Part shown: positions 36,164 to 44,666 of the stretch, piece after piece
Layout: every line of letters begins with the position of its first letter
Numbering within the stretch: the stretch's first letter is position 1
NCBI RefSeq assembly: GCF_002930105.1
Contig: NZ_PJRN01000008.1
Location: 62,001 to 126,000 of the forward strand
Direction of reading: 5' to 3'
DNA length: 64,000 bases
Source: Billgrantia saliphila
GTDB taxonomy: Bacteria > Pseudomonadota > Gammaproteobacteria > Pseudomonadales > Halomonadaceae
Notes under the pieces: generated by a model
Told to the model about the DNA's origin: nothing
The model's input: the letters and a program-made list of their open reading frames with translations, nothing else
Database searches by the model: none
Program-made: the position numbers and the translations under genes

Positions 36164-36985
36164 TTAGGCATGCTGACGGATAACTTGCCAAGGTAACTCC
36201 TGCTCTCCACATGCGATAAAAAACGGGTTGAGCAGACTTTCCTGCTGGTTGTAGAGTAGCGGTTTGAGTGTTTGAATGTTGAGCACCGCTCCGCCAGCGG
36301 CGGTAACCACGGCTTGGGCCGCTGCAGTATCCCATTCGCAGGTTGGACCGAACCGAGGGTAGAGATCGGCTTTGCCCTCAGCAATTAAGCAGAACTTGAG
36401 AGAGCTACCCACAACGATACGCTCGTATTTTGGTAAACCGGCACAAAACGCTTCGACTTCGAGTGAAGCATGAGAACGGCTACTCACGATCTGCCATGGA
36501 TCTTGCTCAGGATCCGGCAGCGAACGTGTTGCGATCATATAACATGGCCCCTCTCCTTCCTTCTTCCAAGCGCCGTGCTCCACGTGGCCTATCCAGGTCG
36601 TCTGCAGAGCGGGCGCATGCACGATGCCGAAAACGGGCACCCCCTCCTCGATCAGCGCCACGTTGAGTGTGAATTCGCCGTTCTTCTTGATGAATTCCTT
36701 GGTGCCGTCCAGCGGATCGATCAGCCAGTAACGCTGCCAGCTTCGGCGTGTCTCGTAAGGGATTCCCCCTGACTCCTCGGACAGGATCGGCACACCCGGC
36801 GTTTCCGCCTCGAGCAAGGCTACTAGAGCATGGTGGGACGCCATGTCCGCTTCGGTCAGCGGGCTCTTGTCTTCCTTGGTTTCCACCACGAAGTCACGGA
36901 CGTAGATCTTCAGAACTTGCTGCCCCACGGCGTGCACGCCTTCGATAAGACGGGCGCGCATGGTGTTTGTAACAAAAGCGGTCAA
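36164..36985 (-). CDS. cysQ: 3'(2'),5'-bisphosphate nucleotidase CysQ
   Basis: 273-aa inositol-monophosphatase-fold enzyme removing the 3' phosphate from PAP, the by-product of sulfate activation or sulfotransfer. Metal-site motifs LSEESG, WLIDPLDGTKEFI and CEWDTAAAQAVV are intact. A TTG at 36985 has an excellent Shine-Dalgarno (AGGAG, 5-nt spacing), whereas the first ATG (36961, residue 9) has none, so TTG is taken as the start. It sits between ugd and wecB inside the polysaccharide locus. That could hint at sulfotransferase-derived PAP, although no sulfotransferase is visible here; CysQ also adjoins such loci by chance in many genomes. Confidence 0.9.
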   Translation of the reverse strand: MTAFVTNTMRARLIEGVHAVGQQVLKIYVRDFVVETKEDKSPLTEADMASHHALVALLEAETPGVPILSEESGGIPYETRRSWQRYWLIDPLDGTKEFIKKNGEFTLNVALIEEGVPVFGIVHAPALQTTWIGHVEHGAWKKEGEGPCYMIATRSLPDPEQDPWQIVSSRSHASLEVEAFCAGLPKYERIVVGSSLKFCLIAEGKADLYPRFGPTCEWDTAAAQAVVTAAGGAVLNIQTLKPLLYNQQESLLNPFFIACGEQELPWQVIRQHA

Positions 36986-37009
36986 AAAGACTCCTGTGGC
37001 TTCAGCGTG

Positions 37010-38332
37010 TTATCGCCCAACGGAAAGATAGGTGAAGCCCTTGATGGCCATGCGCTTGGGTTCGAACATGTTGCGCCCATCGAAGATCAGCGGCTCCGAT
37101 AGCTGCTGCTTGATGAGTTCGAAGTCCGGCGCGCGGAAGCTCTGCCACTCGGTGACGATCACCAGCGCGTCGGCACAGCGCAGGGCGGCTTCCTTGGTGC
37201 CGCAAAGGTGCAGGTCGTCGCGGGTGCCGTAGAGTCTCTGCGCTTCCTCCATGGCTTCCGGGTCGAAGGCCTGAACACTGGCGCCGGCTCTCCATAGCGC
37301 TTCCATGAGTACACGGCTGGGCGCTTCGCGCATGTCGTCGGTGTTGGGCTTGAAGGCCAGCCCCCACAGGGCGAAGGTCTTGCCGGCCAGGCTACCCTGG
37401 TAGTGCTGCTCTATCTTCTGGAACAGGGTGGTCTTCTGCTCCTCGTTACGAGCCTCCACGGCCTTGAGCACCTTGGCATCGAAGTCGATACCGTCGGCGG
37501 CGCGGATCAGGGCCTGCACGTCCTTGGGAAAGCACGAGCCGCCGTACCCGACCCCGGGGTAGATGAAGTGATAGCCGATCCGCGGATCGGAACCGATGCC
37601 CTGGCGTACCATTTCGATGTCGGCGCCCAGGCGTTCCGCCAGGTTGGCCATCTCGTTCATGAAGCTGATCTTGGTGGCCAGCATGCAGTTGGCGGCGTAC
37701 TTGGTCAGCTCGGCGCTGCGCACGTCCATCACGATCATCTTGTCGAACTGACGGCTGAAGGGCGCGTAGAGCTCGCGCATCACGTCTTCGGTCTGCTTGC
37801 TCGAGGTGCCGATGATGATGCGATCGGGGCGCTGGCAATCGCTGACGGCACTGCCTTCCTTCAGGAATTCGGGATTGGAGACCACATCGAAACGCAGATC
37901 CTTGCGTCCCCGGGCTTCCAGGATGGCATCCACCTTGTCGCGCACTCGATCGGCGGTGCCCACCGGCACGGTGGACTTGTCGATGATGATCTGGTCGCGC
38001 TCCATGTGCTCGGCGATGGTCTCGGCCACGGCCAACACGTACTTCAGGTCGGCGCTGCCGTCTTCGTCCGGCGGCGTACCCACGGCAATGAACTGCACCT
38101 GGCCATGCTTGACACCGGCGGCGGCATCGGTGGTGAACTCCAGCCGACCGGCAGCGTAGTTCTCCTTCACCAACGGCTCGAGTCCGGGCTCGTAGATGGG
38201 GACGTCGCCCTTTCTCAGGCGCTCGACCTTGGCGTCGTCCACGTCCACGCACACGACGTGATGACCCACATCGGCCAGCACGGCACCTTGTACCAATCCA
38301 ACGTAGCCGGTTCCAAATACGGTAACGTTCAT
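37010..38332 (-). CDS. ugd: UDP-glucose 6-dehydrogenase
   Basis: 440-aa NAD-dependent enzyme converting UDP-glucose to UDP-glucuronate. The Rossmann start [31 protein letters not shown], the catalytic Cys in [14 protein letters not shown] near residue 262 and [17 protein letters not shown] are present. Product could enter the polymer directly or be converted by the epimerase encoded 1.6 kb upstream. It lies 24 nt ahead of cysQ. Confidence 0.93.
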   Translation of the reverse strand: MNVTVFGTGYVGLVQGAVLADVGHHVVCVDVDDAKVERLRKGDVPIYEPGLEPLVKENYAAGRLEFTTDAAAGVKHGQVQFIAVGTPPDEDGSADLKYVLAVAETIAEHMERDQIIIDKSTVPVGTADRVRDKVDAILEARGRKDLRFDVVSNPEFLKEGSAVSDCQRPDRIIIGTSSKQTEDVMRELYAPFSRQFDKMIVMDVRSAELTKYAANCMLATKISFMNEMANLAERLGADIEMVRQGIGSDPRIGYHFIYPGVGYGGSCFPKDVQALIRAADGIDFDAKVLKAVEARNEEQKTTLFQKIEQHYQGSLAGKTFALWGLAFKPNTDDMREAPSRVLMEALWRAGASVQAFDPEAMEEAQRLYGTRDDLHLCGTKEAALRCADALVIVTEWQSFRAPDFELIKQQLSEPLIFDGRNMFEPKRMAIKGFTYLSVGR

Positions 38333-38413
38333 TGCCGTCCCTTTATTGAATGTGCGTTGGTAAAGGAATACTTGATATTAGGCAGCTGACGTTGCAAGGC
38401 GAAATAGACCGGC

Positions 38414-39910
38414 TCATGCCGACACCTCGGTGCTGGCATCGGCATGGGCGTTGGCCGGCTGAGACTCTGCCAGCGCACGTCCCGCACCCAGCGTAACCGT
38501 CAGTTCACGTCCCGCCCCTTTGGCCCATTCCTGCAGCTTCGTCTGCAGTGCGGCCTGGGCGCCGGAGTCACCGTGTACCAGGCGAATGTCTCGCGGCGGT
38601 TGGCGCATGCGACGCACGAAATTGAGCAGGTCGTGCTGGTCGGCGTGGGCGGAGTATCCGTTCACGGTTTCCACTTGTGCGCGAATGTCGATGCGCTGCC
38701 CGTCCAGCATGACCCAGCCGCCACGCGGCCCGTAGCGCTGGATGTCGCAGCCCGCGGTGCCGGCGGCCTGATAACCGGTGAACAGCACGCAGTGGCGCGG
38801 GTCGCTCAGCATACGCTTCAGGTAGTTGACCACCCTGCCGCCGCTAACCATGCCGCTGGCGGCGATCACCACCGCCGGGCGTCCGCTCTCGGCCAGGTAC
38901 GCCACGGTGCGCTCGTGGGCGGCGTGGTCGTCGACGGTATAGAGATTCTCGAAGCTGAGCGGATGGCGCCCGCTGCGCAGCCGGCGGTGGGCTTCGGCAT
39001 CCCACCAGGGCTTGAGTTCGCGGTACACCTCGGTGAATCGCGCCGCCAGCGGCGAATCGACGATGATTTCCAGGTCGCGCCAGCGCGCGTCGGTAGCGCG
39101 GTGTATCAATCCTTCCAGCTCGTAGAGCAGCTCCTGGGTGCGGCCGACGCTGAACGCCGGCACGACCACGGTGCCTCCGTTCTCCAGCGCTCGGTCTATC
39201 GCTGCCTTCAGCCGGTCGCGGCGATGCAGGCGGTCCTCATGCAGCCGGTCGCCATAAGTACTTTCCAGCACCAGCACGTCGGCGCGATACGGTGGTTTCG
39301 GCGCAGGCAGCAGCGGCGCGTGAGGCGCGCCCAGGTCCCCGGAGAATACCGTGCGTTGGCTATGGCCGGTGGCCCTGTCGTGGGTGTCCACCTCGACATA
39401 GGCGGAGCCGAGGATATGCCCGGCGCGCTGGAGCCTGACACGGATGCGGTGGCGCTCGTCGTCGACCACGGTATGCCAGGCGCGATAGTCCAGCGCGACC
39501 AGGCGCGGCTCCACTTCCGCCAGGAAGCGTTCGATCAGGGCCCGGTCGCGAGTAAACCCGACCTTGAGCGCATCCTCGATGACCAGCGGCAGCAACCGCC
39601 TTGAGGGCACCGAACAAAGAATCGGCCCGCGGTAGCCGGCGGCTAACAGGTGCGGCAAGCGGCCGATATGATCGATATGCACATGCGTGACGACCAGCGC
39701 CAGCACGTCATCGATCGAGAAGCGCACCCGGTGCTGCTCGAGGCTGTCCAGGTGATCGGCATCCTGCCCCTGGAACAGACCGCAGTCGATCAGCAACGCA
39801 CGATCCGCGGCGACCTGCAAACGGTGGCAGCTGCCGGTTACGCCGGTGGCGCCACCATGGTGAAGGATCTGCGGAGTGTCGTCCATGTCAGGCCGCCCGA
39901 GTCTCGTCAT
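38414..39910 (-). CDS. Beta-CASP metallo-beta-lactamase-fold hydrolase (RNA-specificity domain)
   Basis: 498-aa MBL-fold protein with zinc ligands in VVTHVHIDHIGRLP near residue 80. A beta-CASP insertion and the RMMBL-type C-terminal region follow (IAASGMVSGGRVVNYLKRML; VNGYSAHADQHDLLNFVRR; LVHGDSGAQAALQTKL). Relatives are CPSF73-like nucleases. Its place between the epimerase and ugd is odd for an RNA enzyme and may be chance or regulatory. The ATG at 39910 is used; ATG 39886, just before DDTPQILHHG, is nearer the conserved domain and neither has a strong Shine-Dalgarno. Confidence 0.82.
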   Translation of the reverse strand: MTRLGRPDMDDTPQILHHGGATGVTGSCHRLQVAADRALLIDCGLFQGQDADHLDSLEQHRVRFSIDDVLALVVTHVHIDHIGRLPHLLAAGYRGPILCSVPSRRLLPLVIEDALKVGFTRDRALIERFLAEVEPRLVALDYRAWHTVVDDERHRIRVRLQRAGHILGSAYVEVDTHDRATGHSQRTVFSGDLGAPHAPLLPAPKPPYRADVLVLESTYGDRLHEDRLHRRDRLKAAIDRALENGGTVVVPAFSVGRTQELLYELEGLIHRATDARWRDLEIIVDSPLAARFTEVYRELKPWWDAEAHRRLRSGRHPLSFENLYTVDDHAAHERTVAYLAESGRPAVVIAASGMVSGGRVVNYLKRMLSDPRHCVLFTGYQAAGTAGCDIQRYGPRGGWVMLDGQRIDIRAQVETVNGYSAHADQHDLLNFVRRMRQPPRDIRLVHGDSGAQAALQTKLQEWAKGAGRELTVTLGAGRALAESQPANAHADASTEVSA

Positions 39911-39925
39911 CCAACTTTCTCGTGC

Positions 39926-40933
39926 TCAAATCTGGTAGAAACCGCGATACCACTCGACGAAGCGATGCACGCCTTCTTCCACGTGCACCTTCGGCCGGTA
40001 GCCGGTGGCCTGCAGCAATGCTTCGGTATCGGCCCAGGTACGCGGCACGTCGCCGGGCTGCATGGGTAGGTATTCGCAAATCGCTTCGCGCCCGGTAGCT
40101 GCCTCCAGCGCCCGGATGAAGTCCATCAGCGAAACCGGAGCGCCATAGCCGATGTTGTACAGCGCGTAGGGGGCGGTACTCAGGTCCGGCCTGGCGGTGG
40201 CAGCGGGCCGATCGGGGTTGGCTTGGGGAATCACATCGAGAATGCGCACGATGCCTTCGACGATATCGTCTACATAAGTAAAGTCACGCGACATATCGCC
40301 GTGGTTGTATACCTGGATCGGCTTGCCCTCGAACATCGCCTTGACGAACTTGAAGATCGCCATGTCCGGCCGACCCCAGGGGCCATACACGGTAAAGAAG
40401 CGCAATCCCGTCATGGGAATACCGTATAGATGCGCGTAGGTATGGCTCATTAGTTCATTGGCTTTCTTGGTTGCCGCATAAAGGCTGACGGGGTGGTCCA
40501 CGCTGTCGGAGGTGTCGAATGGCGTCTTGGCATTCAGGCCGTAGACAGAGCTCGACGAAGCGTAGACCAGGTGCCCCACCTGGTGCAGGCGGCACCCTTC
40601 CAGCACATTGAGATGGCCGATAAGGTTCGAGTCGGCATAGATATGCGGGTTTTCCAGCGAGTAGCGCACTCCGGCCTGGGCGGCCAGATGAATCACCCTG
40701 TCAAAGTTGTTCTCACGAAACAGTGCCGCTACGGCTTCGCGATCCGCCAGTTCCAGATGAATGAACTGAACGTCGCGACAGTCGGCCAAGTCTTGCAGCC
40801 GCGCCTGCTTGAGCGATACGTCATAGTAGGTGTTGAGGTTATCGATGCCGACAATCTCATGGCCCCGCCCACTAAGACGCCGCGCTACGGCGTGACCAAT
40901 GAACCCGGCAATACCTGTGACGAGAATTTTCAC
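39926..40933 (-). CDS. NAD-dependent epimerase, UDP-glucuronate 4-epimerase type
   Basis: 335-aa extended SDR enzyme. KILVTGIAGFIGHAVARRL binds NAD, then YASSSSVYGLN and the catalytic SLYAATKKANELM. The sequence FDTSDSVDHPVSLYAATKKA and GLRFFTVYGPWGRPDMAIFK are typical of CapI-like UDP-GlcA/UDP-GalA 4-epimerases, which suits the ugd nearby. GTG at 40933 directly precedes the conserved KILVTG and is preferred; an ATG at 40963 would read through a heptamer repeat. First gene after the ops-like leader, so likely first of the leftward polysaccharide operon. Confidence 0.87.
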   Translation of the reverse strand: MKILVTGIAGFIGHAVARRLSGRGHEIVGIDNLNTYYDVSLKQARLQDLADCRDVQFIHLELADREAVAALFRENNFDRVIHLAAQAGVRYSLENPHIYADSNLIGHLNVLEGCRLHQVGHLVYASSSSVYGLNAKTPFDTSDSVDHPVSLYAATKKANELMSHTYAHLYGIPMTGLRFFTVYGPWGRPDMAIFKFVKAMFEGKPIQVYNHGDMSRDFTYVDDIVEGIVRILDVIPQANPDRPAATARPDLSTAPYALYNIGYGAPVSLMDFIRALEAATGREAICEYLPMQPGDVPRTWADTEALLQATGYRPKVHVEEGVHRFVEWYRGFYQI

Positions 40934-40939
40934 GCTGGC

Positions 40940-40960
40940 CCCTGTCCCCTGTCCCCTGTC
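40940..40960 (-). repeat. Three tandem heptamers (GACAGGG on the minus strand) at the epimerase 5' end
   Basis: Three perfect 7-bp units sit between an in-frame ATG (40963-40961) and the GTG at 40933. Because the unit is not a multiple of three, copy-number change would switch the frame of the upstream ATG and move the GTG's spacing to Shine-Dalgarno-like GGGG. Confidence 0.6.
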
Positions 40961-41101
40961 CATGTCCTATGCATCCCTGACGGCAATATGCCAGTTACAC
41001 AGCAGATTCATTAGGTTTCCAGTTTTAACAAAACCTGAAGGAACTGCGAGATGATTCGTCTCATGCCAAGGGTATGGGCCAACCTCACCAAGCCATTCAG
41101 A

Positions 41102-41113
41102 CACGCTACCGCC
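41102..41113 (-). promoter_or_regulatory. ops / JUMPstart element (RfaH recruitment site)
   Basis: On the minus strand GGCGGTAGCGTG equals the ops consensus recalled from enterobacterial polysaccharide operons. It lies ~170 nt before the epimerase start, in the expected orientation and position. RfaH binding there would let RNA polymerase traverse the long operon without Rho termination. A 12-base match has roughly 1% chance expectation over both strands of this window. Confidence 0.65.
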
Positions 41114-41428
41114 CAGGGATTGTTCCGGGCACTTCCCTTGCCCTGAGATACGAGCGATCCCGAGAAACGGTCACGAACACACTAAGCGAGCAGGCGAATC
41201 TCCGGGCCAGCGGCAGCCTCGAGATTTGATCGGTTCACGGTCTGCTGGCGAACAGGTGCTCGACGGTTTCCTCTGCACGGTATCGTTATAGGAATCCGGC
41301 AATTCTACGGGACTCGCGCGACTCGCTCTACCGCCATGTGACGCTAAATGGCCTTGACAACTCAAGCTGTTGACCGGGCTTTTACGAATTCATGACGAAA
41401 AGCATCCGAAAGCATGAGGCGCACGCTC

Positions 41429-41932
41429 TCAGCGGCAGCGCCAGGCAGCGAGACGATGGAGCAACGCAATAAAGATGAGGCCGGCCGAGAGCCAGCCGAG
41501 GCCGATCACGAGATCATGGAAGCCGTCGGGGGCGGTATAGGGCGGGCGAAAGCTCATGCCATGAGCGGCGAGCCTTGCGACCAGATAGATCAAGGCGACT
41601 ACAAAGGCCAAGGGCATACTGGAGCGCCACTCGGCAAGCCGACGCGTCAGGCGCCAGGGTTCCCGGGGAGGCTTGTCAGCCTTGCTGGAGGCCGCCTTAC
41701 CGGCTGCCTTGCTATTATCCGCCTTGCGCGGCGCGGGCTTGCGCGTCGCACCCGCCTGCCTCGCGGGTTTGCGCGCCGCCTTCGCAGCCGTTCTGCTTGA
41801 CGTTCTATTGCGCCCCGGCAAGCCGGAAGTCAGCCAGCGCAGGATGACAGATAACGCCCAGGCAACGGTAAATAACACCGATAGCACCAGGCTGCCCATT
41901 ACCAGGAAATAGGTCATGTGCATGTCAGCCAT
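41429..41932 (-). CDS. Small inner-membrane protein with Ala/Lys/Pro-rich linker
   Basis: 167 aa. One transmembrane helix near residues 7-33 (FLVMGSLVLSVLFTVAWALS). Residues ~40-90 form a positively charged low-complexity linker (KAARKPARQAGATRKPAPRK). Two further hydrophobic segments follow (MPLAFVVALIYLVARLAA and LVIGLGWLSAGLIFIALLH). The linker resembles histone H1-like basic tails and should lie in the cytoplasm, where it could touch nucleic acid or membrane lipids. No family recognised. It precedes the operon leader on the same strand and follows the short MvaT-like gene by 24 nt, so those two may be co-transcribed. Confidence 0.65.
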   Translation of the reverse strand: MADMHMTYFLVMGSLVLSVLFTVAWALSVILRWLTSGLPGRNRTSSRTAAKAARKPARQAGATRKPAPRKADNSKAAGKAASSKADKPPREPWRLTRRLAEWRSSMPLAFVVALIYLVARLAAHGMSFRPPYTAPDGFHDLVIGLGWLSAGLIFIALLHRLAAWRCR

Positions 41933-41956
41933 GAACTCATCGTCGATGCGCCAGGT

Positions 41957-42259
41957 TCAGGCAATGTGTCCGAGCGACCGCATGGTCCGCAGCAGGTGGG
42001 CTACGCTCTCTGTAGGTTGAGCATACTCCTTCATCAACGACTCGAGCCGTTTCTTGAAGGCCTGCTCGCGCTGCTGCTGCTCTTCGGCTTCCAGCTCGGC
42101 CAGGCTTCGCACGGGCGGGCCAGTGGGAATGTCGAGCCGGGAATTGGGCTTTTCCAGCTCACGAAGCGCCTGGGCGAAGGCGTCGTCGAGTTCACGAAAC
42201 TTGCGCAGCTTTTCGCGCTCGTCCATGGATCGGTTGGGCTTCTGATTTCTCATTTGCAT
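41957..42259 (-). CDS. Short MvaT-like protein lacking the DNA-binding domain
   Basis: About 100 aa from ATG 42259 (ATG 42253 also possible; a TTG at 42319 has no Shine-Dalgarno). The C-terminal third, QAFKKRLESLMKEYAQPTES then VAHLL, aligns with LEFKNKLESLMREFNKSSSD then VINLL of the full-length MvaT encoded 1.3 kb away. That segment is the coiled-coil/oligomerisation part of MvaT. The basic GRRKRKLKIYKNPKTGE-type DNA-binding half is absent: the frame stops six residues after LLRTMR. By analogy with truncated H-NS-like proteins it could poison MvaT oligomers. Homology is seen by eye and the antagonist role is inference. Confidence 0.6.
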   Translation of the reverse strand: MQMRNQKPNRSMDEREKLRKFRELDDAFAQALRELEKPNSRLDIPTGPPVRSLAELEAEEQQQREQAFKKRLESLMKEYAQPTESVAHLLRTMRSLGHIA

Positions 42260-42610
42260 CCGTAAGTGCTCAAGTACCTGACTGGCACTCGATTGCGAAT
42301 CACTCGAGTATACCGTCAAAGAAACGCGTAGCGAAGAGGCCGTTGCGAACCTGAATAGCTCTCATTGATAACTGAGGTTATCGACAGGATGCCTGAGGGC
42401 ATAAAAAATATGCACAAACGGTCAACCTGCGTAACCGAACTTGCCTTCGACTCTCACCACAGCGCATAAAGGTGCGAATAATTAAAAAACATAAAGGGCT
42501 TTATGCATTATATGCATAGCCTGCGAGGCTCCCACGAGGGTGTCCGTGAACAATGGAGGCAACGATTGCCCCTCGGCAATGGTTGCACATACAGTGCAAG
42601 GGACTAACGA
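42260..42610. other. Divergent regulatory gap between the MvaT-like and AraC-type genes
   Basis: No gene seen. AT-rich toward 42,480-42,520, where two overlapping inverted repeats lie. Promoters for both flanking genes should be here. Confidence 0.5.
42490..42518 (+). promoter_or_regulatory. Overlapping inverted repeats upstream of the AraC-type gene
   Basis: CATAAAGGGCTTTATG (42490-42505; arms of 7) overlaps TATGCATTATATGCATA (42502-42518; arms of 7). Together they form an AT-rich site about 92 nt before the ATG at 42611. Candidate operator or promoter core; the binding factor is unknown. Confidence 0.4.
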
Positions 42611-43432
42611 ATGTTCAACGAGATGATGCGGGCAGAGATCTGGCTGCAGGATCATTTGGAAAGCCAGCAGGGAATCGAGGACCTCGCCAGCCGACTCGGA
42701 TATTCGACCTCTCAGGTTCGGCGCAGGTTCAAGCAGTGCTTCGGCCTCTCCCCCAGTGCTTATCGCGATACGCTGAGACTGGAAAAGGCGGCACGACTGC
42801 TCGCCTTCACTCCCTACCCCATTCAAACCATCGCGATGCGGTGCGGCTATCAAAACCATTCCGCGTTCAGCCGCGCCTTCCTGCGGTACCATAACCAAAC
42901 ACCGCGCCAATATCGCCAGGAGCAGCGCATCAAGCTATATCGCAACCCCTATCGCCAAGAGCATAGTGGCGACCCGCCAGCGTTCGAGATCCGCAAGCTA
43001 CCCACCCGGCAAGCGTTGGTGACACGAATCTATCAACAGCTGCGTGAACGCCATACGAACAGCTTGCGCAAATTGGCGCAAAGAATTCGCGGTTCCGATG
43101 CATTACCGGAGCGACTGAAACAGGGTCCCAACATCGCCCTGATGCACAATACGCCCCTGGATAGCCAGGTGGAACGCATCGATCTGGGCCCGTTGATCGA
43201 CAAGCCCTCGACCGCCGGCGTTGCCATACCAGCTTCGTTTCGCTTGCTGGAACTACCGGCGCAGCGACACGCCTGCGTGTCGATCGAATGTCTGGATGAA
43301 ATTCCTGCCGTGGTGCAGTATCTGGTCAGCGAAGGGCTGCCCAGAAAGCGTTGCTTTGCCAGCGGCGAGGCCGTTCGCGTCGAATGGTGCGATAGCGGGA
43401 TGACGATGCAGCTTCCCGTTCTCAAGGAATGA
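42611..43432 (+). CDS. AraC-family regulator with C-terminal GyrI-like domain (Rob-type layout)
   Basis: 273 aa. The double helix-turn-helix is N-terminal (residues ~8-105): IEDLASRLGYSTSQVRRRFK and IQTIAMRCGYQNHSAFSRAF. The rest resembles a GyrI/effector-binding domain (FEIRKLPTRQALVTRIYQQL; LELPAQRHACVSIECLDEIP), the order found in E. coli Rob. Such regulators sense small, often cationic or hydrophobic molecules and activate efflux or stress genes. It is a single-gene unit, divergent from the short MvaT-like gene, with overlapping inverted repeats in its promoter. Target genes are unknown. Confidence 0.85.
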   Translation: MFNEMMRAEIWLQDHLESQQGIEDLASRLGYSTSQVRRRFKQCFGLSPSAYRDTLRLEKAARLLAFTPYPIQTIAMRCGYQNHSAFSRAFLRYHNQTPRQYRQEQRIKLYRNPYRQEHSGDPPAFEIRKLPTRQALVTRIYQQLRERHTNSLRKLAQRIRGSDALPERLKQGPNIALMHNTPLDSQVERIDLGPLIDKPSTAGVAIPASFRLLELPAQRHACVSIECLDEIPAVVQYLVSEGLPRKRCFASGEAVRVEWCDSGMTMQLPVLKE

Positions 43433-43483
43433 TCTTGAGAGAGTGAATCACTACCAAGGCTGCATGAAACGCCATACAACCGT

Positions 43484-43509
43484 AGCCGGGCCTTATTGAC
43501 CCGGCTTTC
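43484..43509 (+). terminator. Hairpin after the AraC-type gene
   Basis: AGCCGGG / CCCGGCT with a 9-nt loop, followed on the plus strand by TTCATT. It lies between convergent araC-type and mvaT genes. The T-run is short, so strength is uncertain. Confidence 0.5.
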
Positions 43510-43517
43510 ATTGCGCG

Positions 43518-43898
43518 TTACGACTCCACGCGAACCAGCCAACCTTCTACGGTGTCGGCGCCGTGCTCGTCCTTCCAGGCTTTCAGCGTCTTCTGGTTAC
43601 CACCGCGAGTCTCTACGACTTCGCCGGTTTTCGGATTCTTGTAGATCTTCAGCTTGCGCTTGCGACGACCACCACCACTGCTGGCCGGCGCCTTTGCGCT
43701 AGCGCTCTTGCCGCCCTGCGGCTCCAGCAGGTTGATGACGTCGGACGAGCTCTTGTTGAACTCACGCATCAGCGATTCGAGCTTATTCTTGAATTCCAGC
43801 TCGGCCTTCAAGCGATCGTCGTTCTGAAGACGCTCCATATCGGCCTGAAGCTGCTTGAGCTGCTGCTCTTTTTGCATGAACTCACTGAGAAGAGACAT
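43518..43898 (-). CDS. mvaT: MvaT-family histone-like nucleoid-structuring protein
   Basis: 126-aa H-NS functional analogue of the MvaT/MvaU family. The N-terminal coiled-coil dimerisation part (MQKEQQLKQLQADMERLQND, then LEFKNKLESLMREF) is linked by an Ala/Ser/Gly-rich hinge to the C-terminal DNA-binding part. That part has KLKIYKNPKTGEVVETRGGN and TLKAWKDEHGADTVEGWLV. It binds AT-rich DNA in the minor groove and silences foreign genes, which makes the AT-rich polysaccharide genes of this window natural targets. The start has AAGGA upstream. A weak promoter is proposed at 43941-43969. Confidence 0.9.
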   Translation of the reverse strand: MSLLSEFMQKEQQLKQLQADMERLQNDDRLKAELEFKNKLESLMREFNKSSSDVINLLEPQGGKSASAKAPASSGGGRRKRKLKIYKNPKTGEVVETRGGNQKTLKAWKDEHGADTVEGWLVRVES

Positions 43899-43940
43899 TG
43901 CGTTTTCCTTGCTTGGGAGATTTCACGGGATGCGGTCCAA

Positions 43941-43969
43941 TAAATACATCAAGACAGGCCATATGACAA
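43941..43969 (-). promoter_or_regulatory. Possible sigma70 promoter of mvaT
   Basis: -35 TTGTCA (43969-43964) and, 17 nt on, TATTTA (43946-43941) on the minus strand, 43 nt before the start codon. The -10 match is weak. Confidence 0.3.
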
Positions 43970-44666
43970 TACTCTCTTTGTTTTTTAGCTCCTGAAAGTG
44001 TCAGCGTCAAACAAACAAAGCGGTACATCACCGACACGGAAAGCGCCAACTGGAGAGCGCCTAGCGCACTTGAAATTTCTTACGAAAATTGTGCCGGCGC
44101 TGTTGTCGATCGCTTGGCTTGCGCTTGATCGTGCCTTATCTTCGCAACGCAACGTGCGCCTTCGACACCCCAGCCGTAAAGCCAACTGCACCGTGAGAGC
44201 GGCAATTTGACGCTGGAACGTTATAGCCGGCGATCGGATGGCCTCCCAAGCATCGCCATGCGCTTGCCGAACCTGACCACTGCAGCTTGTCGCCTGACTG
44301 AGCGGCCGTTTCAAGAGGTAGCGCATGGACAAGAACTAACGTGCCTCTTGAGGGGGTTTCGACCACTGCGCCGGTACCCAGTCTGCTCGCGAGATCACAA
44401 GGGTACGAACGCCTGCCTCAGCGACAGATAACGCGTTAGAGCCAGCCATGTGAAGCCCAGACATCTTTTCCATGCTCGCGACCTGTGCATTGCCACACTG
44501 GTTGACATGGCCCGCCCGCTGCCTCTTTGCAACGGCTGCGAGAAGAGCCAAGACTCGGCAAGACGGACCAGCCAAGGCGCATCAACACACCTTTTACAAA
44601 AGAAGCACAAGGATTAACTTTCGTATCGCGCCATGACAGTAAATTTTCATTACCCAAGTCATCAAT

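Larger units (their letters stand above)
40934..41428. other. Leader/intergenic region of the polysaccharide operon
   Basis: About 495 nt without a supported gene. It contains the heptamer repeat (40940-40960), a 12-bp ops match (41102-41113, minus strand), and a second, 8-bp-only core GGCGGTAG at 41328-41335 (minus strand). A long untranslated leader fits a JUMPstart-type region. Confidence 0.55.

Noticed and set aside
38444..39604. 386-codon frame antisense to the beta-CASP hydrolase
   Set aside because: Overlaps a gene with intact zinc motifs; no independent signal.
41051..41146. 31-codon plus-strand frame with AAGGA upstream
   Set aside because: It lies antisense across the ops element and in the operon leader; composition and context fit a leader rather than a gene.
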